Assembly (NCBI GenBank): GCA_022419385.1
Contig: JAJUBI010000004.1
Span: 1,364,001-1,428,000, forward strand
DNA: 64,000 bases
Direction of reading: 5' to 3'
Origin: Paraconiothyrium sp. Pb-2020
Taxonomy: Eukaryota > Ascomycota > Dothideomycetes > Pleosporales > Didymosphaeriaceae
Shown: one piece after another, positions 1-11,322 of the stretch
Position numbering within the stretch: position 1 is the first letter of the stretch
Layout of the letters: each line of letters starts with the position of its first letter
Position numbers and translations under genes: made by a program
Notes under the pieces: model-generated
What the model was told of the DNA's origin: nothing
What the model saw: the letters and a program-made list of their open reading frames with translations, nothing else
The model's database searches: none

Positions 1-467
1 GTGTGAAGCCTAGCCGCTCGATGGTGCCTTCGATGTAGGAGTTGATGTGCTCCGGCGAGTTGGTGACGACCCAGGGGCCGTTGAAACATTCGAAGCCGCA
101 CTTCGAGGCAACTGGAAGAAGGTTAATTTAGGCACTGGAAAGAGGATTTGGAATCTTACGGAAGATCTTGTCGCGGACGTTGTGTTTGCGGATGAAGTCG
201 CCGAGGAGTTTCTCGTTTATGCCGGCTCGGTAGACGACCTGTTGCAGCACAGATTAGACTTGTCCTCGCAAAGGTTGAGACCTCGATCGAGGAAAGTGAG
301 TAACTGACCGCGGTGTCCCAGAACGTGCAACCTAGTTCAAGCGCTCGCAGCAGTACCGGCTCGGCCTCTTCAAGAGTGAAGTTGTTGCCCATGCCATGAC
401 TGAAACCCATGGCACCAAAGCCTGGGACTGGAACTTGGATGTCGCCAAATGGTAGTGTTTTCGTCAT
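1..467 (-). CDS. Aldo-keto reductase, 5' part (gene runs off left edge)
   Basis: The predicted product is an NADPH-dependent aldo-keto reductase of the yeast YakC/AKR13-like type, a cytosolic TIM-barrel enzyme that reduces aldehydes and ketones. Only the first three exons lie in the window: 309-467, 160-238 and 1-111, separated by introns 239-308 and 112-159. Both introns are GT-AG and keep frame. Visible family signatures are the N-terminal strand and glycine motif (VPGFGAMGFS), the conserved WDTA with the following catalytic Tyr segment (VVYRAGINEKLLGDF), and IFLASKCGFE, where the Lys is the usual active-site base. The ATG at 467 fits the family N-terminus. The substrate cannot be told. The remaining two thirds of the barrel lie beyond base 1. 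Confidence 0.85.
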
Positions 468-1365
468 GTTTGTAGATTTGAAGGTATCGTTGGGAGGACT
501 CCGGCTGTGGAAGTTTGCGGGTCTGTGCTATGGCTCTGGGAACGAATTACCTAGGTCTACTTATGTATCTGAGAAACGCTTTGTAAGTCCGAAGATATTC
601 GGGCCTCAGGGTTCCACGATTCAACCTTGTGTATCTCAGAATGGAATGCGATGGAGGAGGTAGCGGACATACTGCGCTAAGCCCGAATGTGAGAGGGTAG
701 GCTAAGGCTGACATGGGCTTAGCGCCGTTTGAACACTGCCTAGCGCGTGATGATCGTTCGAGTGTTGTGGACGTAAGAGGTGGTGGAGAACGGATTTTGT
801 ATAAAACTTTTTCCTACGATGGGGCTGGTGTGATACGAGACAACTATGACAGAATTTCCAGCAAAAATATGAGAAGTCAGTCACCGCAACTGCAGTCTCA
901 GCTTGATGGCCAATAAAAGGAATGCCCTGTGACGATACCTCTGCTGCTCAAAATCGAGGTGGTGTGGCGTGAAGATCAATGGCGAGGTGAGAGCAATCAT
1001 GAGCAAGAATGGACACACCACGAAGACGACAATTGAGAGAAAAGCTTCGGCCATTGTTGAATTTCCGTGAGCTATTTGCGGGCGACTAGATGCTCTAGAC
1101 CGCTGAAGCTACAGATCATCCACACGAGCAGTGCTCGAAAACTGTGTTCGAGCCTGCACTAATTTTGAATCCATCTGAGCGCGCCTTTGCTCGATATCTT
1201 GCATCTGTAGCAACGATTGTCTGAAACGTTCATACCTCTGCATTCCGCGATAAACCTTGAACATCGGGATCATTCTCGCTTGATCATAGGCAATCTATTA
1301 CCAAGGCCTTTCCTTCACAAGAGCAACGTAATGCTGTTTCAAAGTGACAGTGGTGTTGGGCTCGA
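468..1365. other. Intergenic, no gene seen
   Basis: About 900 bases between the start of the aldo-keto reductase gene and the 3' end of the next gene. Only short reading frames occur, with no recognisable domain and no good splice structure. It should contain the reductase promoter and the downstream gene's 3' UTR. Confidence 0.5.
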
Positions 1366-2609
1366 CTAGGGTGGGACCATTAAGGCAGGCTGTACAGGAT
1401 GCTCCTTTTCATCAGTCGAAGTGCTTCCGTGGCTTGCCTCGTTGTAGTCGTCGACGATGAACAGCAGGTTGAACTTCGCGCTGGAAGGGCTTTGACAGAA
1501 TACGCTGATGCTTCCGATAATCTTCTGCTGGCCGAAAACACTCTTATGCGTAGCGAGTATGAGCGCCATGCTACGACCGTTTGGACTGGCGATGAGAGCT
1601 TTGTAGCACTCCTGCCCGGGGTAAAATACCCGCCTCCTCGGCCATTGGTACCTACGGACCCGTTAGTATCCGTTCACGGGCTCTTGGCTGAGTCGGTAGG
1701 CGTAGGATAGACAAGCAGATGACTCACATAAAACATGTATCAATCGAAAGTTCAACCCCAACACACCGGTAGGCTATCGCCCTGGTCTCGTCGTTCTCAA
1801 TATCATCAATGAACAGGTACTTCAATTTGTTCACTTGCTCGTGTTTCTGGGCAGCCAAGTATGCATAGTCGAGGTATAAGATGTCGTATAGGTTTTTGAG
1901 TTGTGGCAATGGGGTGTTAGAGCCAAATTCCGCAGCCATATAGGCCGGTCCATAGGTATAAGTGGCGAAGATCAGGCCGTGGGTCACATCTATAAAGAAG
2001 TCCGACGAGGCGCCGGTGGACTGGTAGAACTGTTAATTGAACTGCTATATAAGATCATGTATTAGGCACTGGCGAGACAACGTCACTCACCTTGTACTCA
2101 ATGCCGTTGACGAGTCTGTCACGCGAGTGAGTCCACTGTCTACCCTCCGCAAACCCGTCGAATTTTGGCGTGTCTAGGGGCGGGAGACCAAGATCTTCCA
2201 TCACTGGGTTCATATAGCCTTCGTAGTGGGACGTTGTCATTTGGTCCAGGATATGTTTTGGGGCGAGAAGCCAGCCCCAGTCGTTCAGGGACTGGTATAC
2301 CGTCCAGGGGCTCTCCGCAGTTGTGTGCGTATTTTCTGGCCTAACGTAACGGGCGGCTTTATCATCAGTCAGAATCATCATTGAGGTTAGCGCACACCCC
2401 TGATCCACAGACTTCGCAAAGTCGGCGTCGGTAAAAGGACGGGCTCGGCGGGCGAGAGTACGGTCATTTTCAGCGACGGACCGGTCCAAGGAGGTAAGAT
2501 TGAGTTCTAGGTGCTCAAAGGAAGAGCGTGGCTTGACGTGATCAATCTGCGGGTGATATCGAGAGACACAAACTGGAGCGATGAGTAGCAGAATGCTAAA
2601 AAACTTCAT
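1366..2609 (-). CDS. Secreted protein of unknown function
   Basis: I do not recognise the family. Three exons (2091-2609, 1728-2029, 1366-1651) join in frame through two GT-AG introns of 61 and 76 nt. The second intron carries a perfect TACTAAC branch point. The spliced product is 368 residues. The N-terminus has a typical signal peptide (MKFFSILLLIAPVCVS), so it is probably secreted or luminal. The mature part is mixed alpha/beta in look and has about five cysteines, an aromatic-rich stretch (FATYTYGPAYMAAEFG) and an acidic segment (LFIDDIENDE). The last exon holds most of the C-terminal Cys residues. No catalytic motif is visible. Its neighbour 337 bp upstream is a membrane protein on the same strand, but nothing links them functionally. 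Confidence in the gene is good and in the role is nil. Confidence 0.72.
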
Positions 2610-2946
2610 GGTGCCGCGGGTGCGTCAATCTCGAGTCGCGCGTAAGTTGAGAAGCCAGCAAAAGTTGGTATTGAGTTTTGTGTGCTCGACAGGTGCTTTG
2701 GGAAGGCGCGCTAATCGAAGCAAGGTCCCGTGCTAGACCCAAGTTGATCATCGAGGTGAGTGAAGACCAAAGTGCTAGGGGCCCTCAAGCATGACTTGCT
2801 CTGGTTGGTGATCTCTTCACTATGGTATATTATATTAGAATTCAATGTTTCCACTTGTAGACGTTGTACGGCCCTGCGTACGTTCAAATCTCCATTGTAA
2901 ACACAAGTTGAGCGCTGCTTTGCACTTATGCTGGTTGTCTTCGATC

Positions 2947-4296
2947 TCATCTCCTCTGTTCGAAACTCTGTGGTACGTCCTTGCCGCCTTCACTATCCGT
3001 CCGTGACTCGCTGGTTACCTCATGCACGACAGTCTTCATTATTCCGTGATCGCCAGTCTCGGGCAAAATGCTCCGCTCGCTGTCCCCATCGTCAATCCCG
3101 ATATCCGACCGCCCCATAATCTTCGTGTTGCGCTTGGTAGTAACCTTGGAAACATTGTACATGGGAATGCCGCTGCGACTACCCGGCGTGCGTTTGCTGG
3201 TCTGGAAAGTGCTTGGTAGCACTTTGCGTAGGAGTTTTTCGAATTGCTTGCGCAGGGGTGGGAGGGAAGCAACGAGGATGCCGACGGAGAGCTCAGTTGC
3301 GGACCAGATTGTGAGGTCCACGCCGTCCCAAGTCGGGTCTTTGGTTTTCTGGAGTTGGCGCAATTCGACGGTCTTGAAGATGGAGCATATTGTCGCGCTT
3401 GGGTATTGTCAGCTTATGTGCTCCGGGGTCGACGTTGAGTGGCAGGCTTACACGAGGCCGAGACAGAAGACTAATCTGAGCCCCCATTGAGTGCGCGATG
3501 ACAATTGTACGGTCGAAAGGTAAATAATTGGGGCCACGATGTAGACTACATCAGTGAGGATGTTAGACACGCCCTGCATGTACCTAGAAAAGCTTCCTGT
3601 CAGCAAGGGCACACTGGGCAAAGGTGGGTAATTCGTACGTGAGCGCAGAGGTACCGTGATAGAAGCATGTCCCCTTGATGCTCTTGTTCCAGTTCGCTTC
3701 GAAAGGTTTCGCGCAGAACAGTCCCAACATCGGCAGTGTGAAATTGAAAACTGCCACCATCGCTATTGACAGGTAGATGATGATCTTGTAGATGAGTCCG
3801 AACGGCAAAGCCAATAGATATGTGCAGATGGATAACTTCAGAATTGCCATTGCAATCAGGTTGATGATCTGTCCAATGTACAAGTAGTAGCTATACTCGA
3901 GTATATCGTGAGGTTTGCTGATGCTAGGATCCATGATGTGCCGACCCTGTCCGTGGATCGTAGACACAATGCGTATACCAGATGACGCGACATTGAGACA
4001 CTGCAAGTCATGTCAGCGTGAAGATCGCATCGTGTTGTGCCTCGTGGTCGAGGCACAGACTTCCGTGCTTGTGAGGCAGCGATCGGCAAGATGTGAAGCT
4101 GCACAACATCGTGATAAGCTCGGATTGCACATACCGTAGCGATGATCAGCAAGTAGTCACAGACCATGATCTTGCGCTTGCTTTGAATCCCATAGATGAT
4201 TCTCCATACCAGGATACCCGTACTGAGGATGCAAATGCTCAGTGTTGAGCCAAGGATCTGGCTGCCACGATCAGGCCAAGTGCCATCCTCGTTCAT
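2947..4296 (-). CDS. Fungal rhodopsin-domain (SAT4-like) integral membrane protein
   Basis: Four exons (4135-4296, 3639-4000, 3452-3583, 2947-3397) join in frame into 368 residues. The introns are 134, 55 and 54 nt. The protein has about six or seven hydrophobic helices followed by a cytosolic polar tail of roughly 110 residues. Family hallmarks are the early Arg-rich loop before the second helix, the helix pair YIGQIINLIAMAILKLSIC, the Cys-containing extracellular loop (FCAKPFEANWNKSIKGTC), and the last helix region VDLTIWSATELSVGILVASL followed by PPLRKQF. These fit the large Pezizomycotina rhodopsin/SAT4 family (PF20684), whose ligand and signalling role are mostly unknown. I start at the ATG at 4296 because upstream in-frame sequence is not helix-like. 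A plasma-membrane location is inferred. Confidence 0.82.
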
Positions 4297-6086
4297 TGTA
4301 AGCAGCAAAGACGAACAGCAATACTGGTAAGAATGTAGGGATGGTGTCGGTGACAACCTTCCGGTGGTATGGGGCTTATGAATCCATAGAATAGGGTGCG
4401 ACGCGACAGACGGCTCGGAAGAAGATCCATCTAGACATGCCTGTGCGTTTGGTGGCAATGAGCCCGGCGTCGTGAGGAAGATTCGAAAGACCTTCTGGGG
4501 TGGCCTCTAGGATTCTCAGGGGTTGCTTGCACCGAATTCGCCTGTCTGCACCGTTAGGAACGTGCCTTCAAGCCTGATATGATAGACCAGATAGGCCAAC
4601 CCTCCGATGATCATGGCACTAACTCCAATCAGATGTTACACACATCTGATCCAAGATTTAGGTCACTAGCGCCTTCAGCGGCCGGGTCCCCGTGGTGTAA
4701 CAGAAATTAGCTGGAACCTCCGAGCCGTGTTCGTCTCCCCACGTTGTCTTCCAACGCACGCAGGTACATCCTCTTTCGAGTGCATATAGCCCTGGTTTAA
4801 GGTAAAAGCTCCGGTGTATCGTATTGATTGCGATCTCTCTTCTCTGCTGTTCACCATAGGCGTTGGCCAGAAATCAACGCAACTGAACCAACTCAATCAT
4901 CACGAGCACATAACCATAAAAGATGACTAGTACCTTACTGTCACTGCAACGACAACGTGCATAGTCACACCGAGAGTACCCCGTTATCTTGAAGCACATG
5001 GCGTTCAGGCCTAACCTTGGGAATCCTTCCCTCTTCCCCACCATTAGAGCCGGATCCAGATCGTATCCGCTACTCATGCACCGTCCAGGCGAGCCCTTTA
5101 CGTGGTGTCCACGCAATGCGCAACTGTTAAAAGATGTGCAGTGACACGTCTGCCATCCGTGCGATGGACTTTTTAGTCCCGGAGGAATTTTTAAGATTAT
5201 ATCGTAAGTTGCTTAACGGTTGTAAGGGACGTTGCTGGTTCTGGATCAAGTCCCGGTGGCGGCCTGGATTGCATGGCATGCCACGGCTCGCGTAAGCGCC
5301 GGAGAGTGGCAGGATGAGAAACCTGCGGAATAAATTGCGCCACAGCGAACTAGCCAGCCGTGCTCGCATCTGACCTTACCGTTTGGGTTAGTAAACGACA
5401 ACCTCGTGTTCGCAGCCGGAAGTTCCAACAATCTCGTCTCCAAGACTGGCTGCATCGACGTCTGGAAATCACATTCAAAGTGTGCGGCGTAGTGCCTTCC
5501 CGTGCGGTATTCCACCGACGTGGCTTCCACGCTTCACATCACATCCCTCCTAGCGAATTTTAACGGCCATCAGCGGGCCGAGCCTTTTAGTACACTTTTA
5601 GCAACAGAGACACTAGCGAGGACGCTCAGAATCCTAGCGTGGATGTAACCACGCATCCTCCAGTTCATCAGGGTAAAAACGTATGACGATCCTGAGGTCC
5701 TTGTCATCTCCCTGCGTTCTCTCCTACGCCCCTGGCCTAAGCATAGATAGGCCCAGCGACCGAGATCCAGGACCAGACGCGTATCTTCGAGTCAGTTGAA
5801 TCGTCCCAAATCGAGCACATGCTGCTACGCCGCAGTTGACTCGTGTAATCCATTTCGCTTGTGGTCCAGGACCACAGGTTTGGTGGGGGACAATCCAACG
5901 AGCGGCAGTTATTGCATTCACCCTGCTGGGGCGTTCCTGCACAGGGGTCAGATGGAAGCTTAAAGTTCGCGGCGCGCCTGTTGCGACCAACTGTGCGCCG
6001 CGTTCTCGGAACCTGCCCAACCTGTCACTCGTTTGTTTCGCGTTCTCCTTCCAGATACTCCGTTCGTGCATCTAGACGGTGTCAAC
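4297..6086. other. Intergenic, 1.8 kb, no gene seen
   Basis: Only short overlapping reading frames occur on both strands, none with a domain or a convincing exon chain. This is the divergent promoter region between the rhodopsin-like gene and the GMC oxidoreductase. It contains a 17-nt palindrome at 5860-5876, listed separately. Confidence 0.5.
5860..5876. promoter_or_regulatory. 17-nt palindrome upstream of the GMC oxidoreductase
   Basis: The sequence TGTGGTCCAGGACCACA is a perfect 8-bp inverted repeat around one central base, about 210 bp before the GMC start codon. Such a site could bind a dimeric regulator. That role is inference. Confidence 0.3.
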
Positions 6087-8040
6087 ATGCGTTCCTTCAT
6101 TGCTGTTGCTCCGTTGTTGGGCTTGGCTGCCGCACTCCCAAGCGGTGAGCTCGTGGAGAAGAGGGCATCTGATACCTATGATTATGTAATTGTTGGTGGT
6201 GGTGTGACGGGCCTTATTGTTGCTAATCGATTGACTGAGAACAAGAAGAGTAAGTCGCTGGTAGTCCATTCTGACTGGCACTGTGCTCACCATGCTATCC
6301 AGCGACTGTGTTGGTAATTGAGGCCGGTACTGACGACTTGCCTTTCCAACAACGATTGCCATATGGTGCCGCTAGCGCCTTGAATACGTCGTTGCTATGG
6401 CCCAACTACGTTTCGGAACCTGAGCCATTCCTCAACAACAAGACCTGGAATGTCCGTGTCGCCGAGGTGCTCGGTGGCGGCTCCATCGTTAACGGCATGT
6501 TCTATGACCGCGGCTCCGCAGCCGATTATGACGCTTGGGAGGCCCTGGGCAACTCTGGTTGGGGATGGAAAGGACTGTACCCTTACTTCAAGAAGGGTAC
6601 CACTTTCATTCCCCCGCCGAAGAAGACTGCGCAGGATTTCAACATCACATGGGATTCGTCTGCGTGTGTATATTCATAGGAACGATTTATTCGCAGCTAA
6701 CGTCATGCAGGTATGGTAGCGGTCCTCTCCACCTTGGGATCTCCGACTTCCAGTACCCTGATATCCTGCCTTTCATCGCGGCATACCAAGGCGCGGGTGT
6801 CAAGAAGCTCCTGGATGGCAACAACGGTGAACAAGCCGGCTTCTCGTGGTACCCGAATACCATGAACCCCTTAACCGGCGAGAGATCCCAAGCTCGCAAC
6901 TCGTACTATGACCCGGTCAAGTCCACGCGTTCGAACTTGAAGCTTCTTCTTCGCACTGAGGCCAAAGAACTTGTGTTTGACAGTGGCAAGAAACTCACTG
7001 CTAAGGGTGTGAAGATTCTCGACAAGACTACCGGGAAGACCTCGACCGTCTACGCCAAGAAGGAGGTCGTTCTCGCTGCCGGTTCCGTCAACACACCTAA
7101 GCTTCTTCAACTCAGTGGTATCGGACCCAAGACTGTCCTCCAGGCTGCTAATATCACCGTCAAGCTTGCGCACGATGGTGTAGGCGCCAACTTCCAAGAT
7201 CACCCCTACACTCTTGTCCTGTTCAACCAATCGAACTTGAGCAACCCCAACCCCAACTCCCTCGCCACCGACCCAGCCTTCAATGCATCAGCATGGGCCC
7301 AATACGAAGCCAACAAGACCGGCCCTCTCACTCAAGCCCGCGGAAATAGTCTTTCCATGGTCTCCCTTCCCAAGGTCGCGCCAAACGACTACAAAAAGCT
7401 CATCAAGCAGATCAACGCCCAGAAGGATGATTCCTACCTGCCTGCGATCTACACCGGCAGCAAGAAGCTCATCGCGGGTGTCAAGGCCCAGCGCAAGATC
7501 CTTGCCGGCCTCTTCGCAAACAAGGACGCCGCCATCGTCGAACTGCCCGTCGGTGCCGGCGGCGCCGGTGTCCTCGTCGGCCTGGAGAAGCCCCTCGCTC
7601 GCGGCTCTATCACCATCAACCCATCCGACCCCCAAGGACCCCCAAAGATGCTGTACAACGCCCTCAGCAACCCCGTCGATAAGGCCGTCATGGCCTCCTG
7701 CGTCCGTTTCCTCCGCGCCGTCTGGAAGCGCCCTGAGATCGCGAAGTACAACCTGATTGAATTGTCGCCTGGCGCTCAGTACACCAGCGACGAGGACATC
7801 ATTGATAAGATGAACGCCGCTGGCAGTATATGGCCTACGCTTTCTCATCCTTCTGGTTCTTGTGCTATGATGCCTGAGAAGTATGGCGGATGTGTGTCGG
7901 ATAAGCTGCTGTTCTATGGCGTTGAGAAGCTTTCAATTGTTGATGCTAGTATCTTACCGCTTGTGCCGACGCAGCACATTCAGTCTACTATGTATGCTGT
8001 AGGCGAGAAGGCGGCGGATTTGATCAAGGCTAGGGCTTAA
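6087..8040 (+). CDS. Secreted GMC (glucose-methanol-choline) FAD oxidoreductase
   Basis: Three exons (6087-6249, 6303-6663, 6711-8040) join in frame into 617 residues. The introns are 53 and 47 nt. A signal peptide (MRSFIAVAPLLGLAAALPSG) precedes the FAD-binding Rossmann motif YDYVIVGGGVTG near residues 31-42. The GMC signature region EVLGGGSIVNGMFYDRGS follows, and AAGSVNTPKLLQLSGIG is the second GMC signature. The C-terminal catalytic histidines are His554 (SHPSGSCAMMP) and His597 (PTQHIQST), 43 residues apart as in glucose oxidase. It should act outside the cell, oxidising an alcohol or sugar and making H2O2. Aryl-alcohol or glucose oxidase-like activity is possible, but the substrate is not readable. 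An AATAAA lies 53 bp after the stop. Confidence 0.93.
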
Positions 8041-8092
8041 ACAATGCGCTGCTAAGTCTTGTGCGTGGAATATCAGTATATATGTAGCACTT

Positions 8093-8098
8093 AATAAA
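8093..8098 (+). terminator. Polyadenylation signal of the GMC gene
   Basis: A perfect AATAAA lies 53 bp past the TAA stop at 8040. It is a plausible 3'-end signal, though fungal poly(A) sites are only loosely tied to this motif. Confidence 0.45.
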
Positions 8099-8491
8099 AG
8101 TTCTCGAAGTCAAAGAGCATGCCCACTTTCAATCGTGGTTCTCCCTTCAACGTTCGCGCTGCCTATAGTAGCCTTGGCTTGCTGATAACTCGGAAATGCC
8201 AATAGTTGTGTTGGTGACAAGAAATGAGAAGAGTGAACTGAGCAACGAGAAGTATCTGTACTTCGAATCTTCTGCCATGTCATTAAATCCTCTATGGGAT
8301 ATCAGGCTTTAAATCTGAGGACAGTGTATAAACAGATTGCACATGATAACTTGACTCTGTAATTTCATTTCCCAGACGGAAACCTCGCTCTACTCGACAA
8401 ACTTGTATGATAGCCATACACTTGATGTTACACGATCATAGAAAACCACCAGGTGTCCGACTGCACGCTCACCTAGACGCGAGGTTCATGC

Positions 8492-9177
8492 TCAATTCCC
8501 GCCGTTGATGTCCTCCGGTGTCCAACCCGTGAAGCACTTAAACTTCTTGTGGAGAAAGTAAGTCTCAGTCGCGCCCAACCCGGGGGGATAGGGAAACCAG
8601 CAATAGTCCACCTGGCCGGGGCCTCCGACAGGTTTGCACGCGCCAAATGCGTTGTTGCCGGTTCCCCGCAACTGCCAATTGCCGGCATCATCTACCCAGT
8701 CGTGATATATGGTCCAGTGGAACAGCGGGACATTGGTCCAGTGCATCTCGAGGAGCTCGATGCTGTCCGAGCTGTGATCGGATTCGCATCCGTCGCCACG
8801 GCAGCGTATGCCGAGCTTGCTGCCGCTCACCTGTAGTTGGGTCAGCGCCATGTTCAACTCAGAGGTACGTGATTGTGCTGTGCTGTGTCTTGTAGAGGAA
8901 ACATCTCAAATCCGTGACTTACATCCCCGTTATCACCAATCTTACGTGCGTTCCAGAAATCCTGGCAGCTCCAAGCCTCAGGGACGACACTCCAGTGGCT
9001 AGATATTGTGGTGCCCGCCATTGTGCTGTTTACCTCGAGGTCACGAGCGTGACGCTTCATCGGTGCGTGGTGAGTGACATCGACGCGGTAGACGTTGAAG
9101 TTGGCGACGGTGGGTATAACCAAGACGATCAATGCGACGAGGTAGACCAGGAAGTGGGGGAAATCAGGAAACAACAT
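8492..9177 (-). CDS. Small secreted six-cysteine protein
   Basis: I do not recognise the family. Two exons (8923-9177 and 8492-8830) join in phase 0 through a 92-nt intron (GTAAGT...CTACAG) into 197 residues. The N-terminus has a strong hydrophobic segment (FLVYLVALIVLVIPTVANF) that is either a signal peptide or a single membrane anchor. The rest has six Cys (SCQDF, IRC, GDGC, ACK, YCW, KCF) and many aromatic residues (HWTIYHDWVD, VDYCWFPYPPG), which suits a small disulphide-stabilised extracellular protein. The reading frame continues upstream of 9177 as far as 9540, but that part looks like leader sequence. I chose the ATG at 9177 because it puts the hydrophobic segment at the N-terminus. 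An effector role is possible but is inference. Confidence 0.7.
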
Positions 9178-10048
9178 CTTGATCGAAACCGAGAAGAAGC
9201 GGAGCTTTGACAGTCTTAGCAACGGCAACACAAGTCCCGCTCGGAGCCAAAGCTTACGCTTCAAAAGGTCAGACTCTGATAGAGTGAGCTTGTATCGAGG
9301 GCGCAAACACTTACAGAGTTGGGTTAATCTACTAGGACGGCAGTGGAATGCGGGTCGAATGGGCGATTGGAAGGCGAGACAAATATTGGTGGTAGTAAAG
9401 GCGTGAGGTGGCGGGGTTTTTTTACTCGTGAGTGTAGTTGCGAACGAGTGCACGGGACATTTTACTCGATAGTCCGTTTGCGAAGTTGAAGCAGTTAGTT
9501 TGGCACTCGGGCCTAGGTGGTTACGAAGGTGCGCGACCAAATCCGGCGGCCCTGCCCACAGCTCTGCTGTCGTACCGTGGCCTTTTAGAGTACTTGTAGG
9601 TTCGAATAAGCGATTACGAAGACACAGAGGCTGGAGGGGCTGAAGCGAGCGCGCTTATTCGACACCTATTTATCGAAGACTTGCGAAGGTGCGCACTCCG
9701 TTCATATTGGTCGAACCTTTCGAATGATACGTTGGCAGTAGCATGTGAATAAGATGGCGACGTGGATGAGGTCGCTAGGCTTGTCACCAGGTGCGGCGTA
9801 CTTATGAGAGAAGTGAATGTATCTAAGTCCTCTTCTATCCCTGTGATGATGTATAGTTCTTTATACGATCTTAGCACATAATATATGCAAGTTTCAGATT
9901 GTCTTTTGTCTTGGCAGATACATGTACTTGAAATCTAATATATGCAAAATAGCCTGGAAATTCATACTTTAAGTAATGTATGCTCGGACAAATAGAACTA
10001 TGACCACAATCTGATACAAATTTCAAAATCAAGGAATGCATAGCTCAT
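9178..10048. other. Intergenic, AT-rich stretch
   Basis: No gene is seen. Bases 9880-10030 are clearly AT-rich and hold two copies of TAATATATGCAA. The region serves as upstream sequence of the small secreted gene on the minus strand. Confidence 0.45.
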
Positions 10049-10456
10049 CTATTCTGAAATCAAGGGTACTCTTTCTTCAGAAGAATGGCGGGAGCTCGCT
10101 CCAAACCATGCAGTATTGAGATCAAGTCTTGCCGTGTTGATACGTTGATGGGTCTGCGACGAAAGCCATTTGAGCGGAATCACGGCGCAGCCGATAAAAT
10201 CGAATGGATATAGAGCACAAAAGTATGATAAAGAATCTGGATCACAAACAAGGCCAAAGAATTCCGGAATCCTTGCGCCAACCGTTCTGACAAACAAAGG
10301 ACAACATGCGGTTGCCTTTGGCCACTGAGGCTTTGCACAGCACATGTCATTCCTGAGACAAAGGGCTCTGAGACAAAGACACATTTCTCTGCAATTAAGA
10401 TAAAGCACTCTCTTTGCGACCGCTAAGGGTCTTCGCATCTTTTGGATTCGTAACAA
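10049..10456 (-). pseudogene. Possible hydrophobin-like Cys-rich ORF, perhaps a relic
   Basis: A 135-residue frame contains paired and spaced cysteines (MCC, ACCPLF, GLVCDPDSLSYFCAL, FIGCAVIPL). The block FCA...GC-VIPL loosely resembles the end of ascomycete hydrophobins. There is no signal peptide at the only ATG (10456), and the usual last Cys is not seen. Either the first exon is missing or overlaps the gene at 10489 on the other strand, or this is a decayed copy. Low confidence. It could be a chance frame. Confidence 0.25.
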
Positions 10457-10488
10457 ACCATATTTCTGACCAGTCTTTCCCCCAAATC

Positions 10489-10894
10489 ATGCGATTTTCC
10501 CGCCTAATCAGTCCGATATTTGCGCTGTCCTACGCGTCTGCACTACCAAGCAACATTTACCGCCGCCAAAAAAATGTAGGCATGCCTGGAGGTGTGTTCA
10601 CATGCACCAAAGATCATTTCGAAGGTATACAAATCTGCCCCTATCCTTACGCTTCGTACTAATACTACTACAGGTGACTGTCAATGGACTGCTCCGACAA
10701 CAGCTTGCCACATCAACATGGGCATACACTCCCTCGGCCCCGACGCAAACGGGTGGTGCACCACATATACAAGCTTCGACTGCACATCCGGAACAGAAGT
10801 GAAGGTACATAGGTATCCAGGTCAGCAGACGGGTTTGAGCGATGATTGGCACAGCTTTAAGTGTCATGCCGACGTTAATCTGTCGTCTTCGTAA
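10489..10894 (+). CDS. Small secreted six-cysteine protein (effector-like)
   Basis: Two exons (10489-10624 and 10674-10894) join in phase 1 through a 49-nt intron with a TACTAAT branch region. The product is 118 residues. The signal peptide is MRFSRLISPIFALSYASALP, followed by YRRQK, which looks like a basic propeptide cut site. The mature region holds six Cys (FTC, DCQW, TACH, WCTT, DCTS, KCHA), enough for three disulphides. It has no recognisable enzyme motif. The size, the signal peptide and the even Cys number fit the class of small secreted proteins that plant-associated fungi use as effectors, but no family is recognised, so that is inference. The intron ends right before the second Cys. 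Confidence 0.75.
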
Positions 10895-11322
10895 TGTAAT
10901 TGCGGGAAGTCACAGGGGCCGTCGTTTGGCAAAATGGTATTAGGCGATATGGTCCCATAGTCAACGGTTCAACGCTTTTTACTGTAATTTCGTAAACCTT
11001 CGGCATACTACATAAGAAGGTGCATACTGATCGCCAGTATCATGAGCCATTCTAGACCAGCTCTGAACAGCGGTCGTAGTAATGAGAGTGTAAGCGAGTG
11101 TTGGGCGCTGACCTGTAGTGACAAATGTACGTTCGAAAGAAACTGACTCGCAAGATAATAAGAAAGAGCTTGTGAGCTTCCCTTGAGAGAAACGAATCGA
11201 GGTCCAAACTTGCCTTTCACTCTTATGTTCCCACCAAACCAAGACCTGCACCACCGTGTACTAAAGATACGTCCATATTTGCGACCCTTCGCAAACAACT
11301 TGAACGAATGCGCTGAGTAAGA

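Noticed and set aside
7288..7848. 186-residue minus-strand frame
   Set aside because: Antisense to the catalytic half of the GMC oxidoreductase, with no domain.
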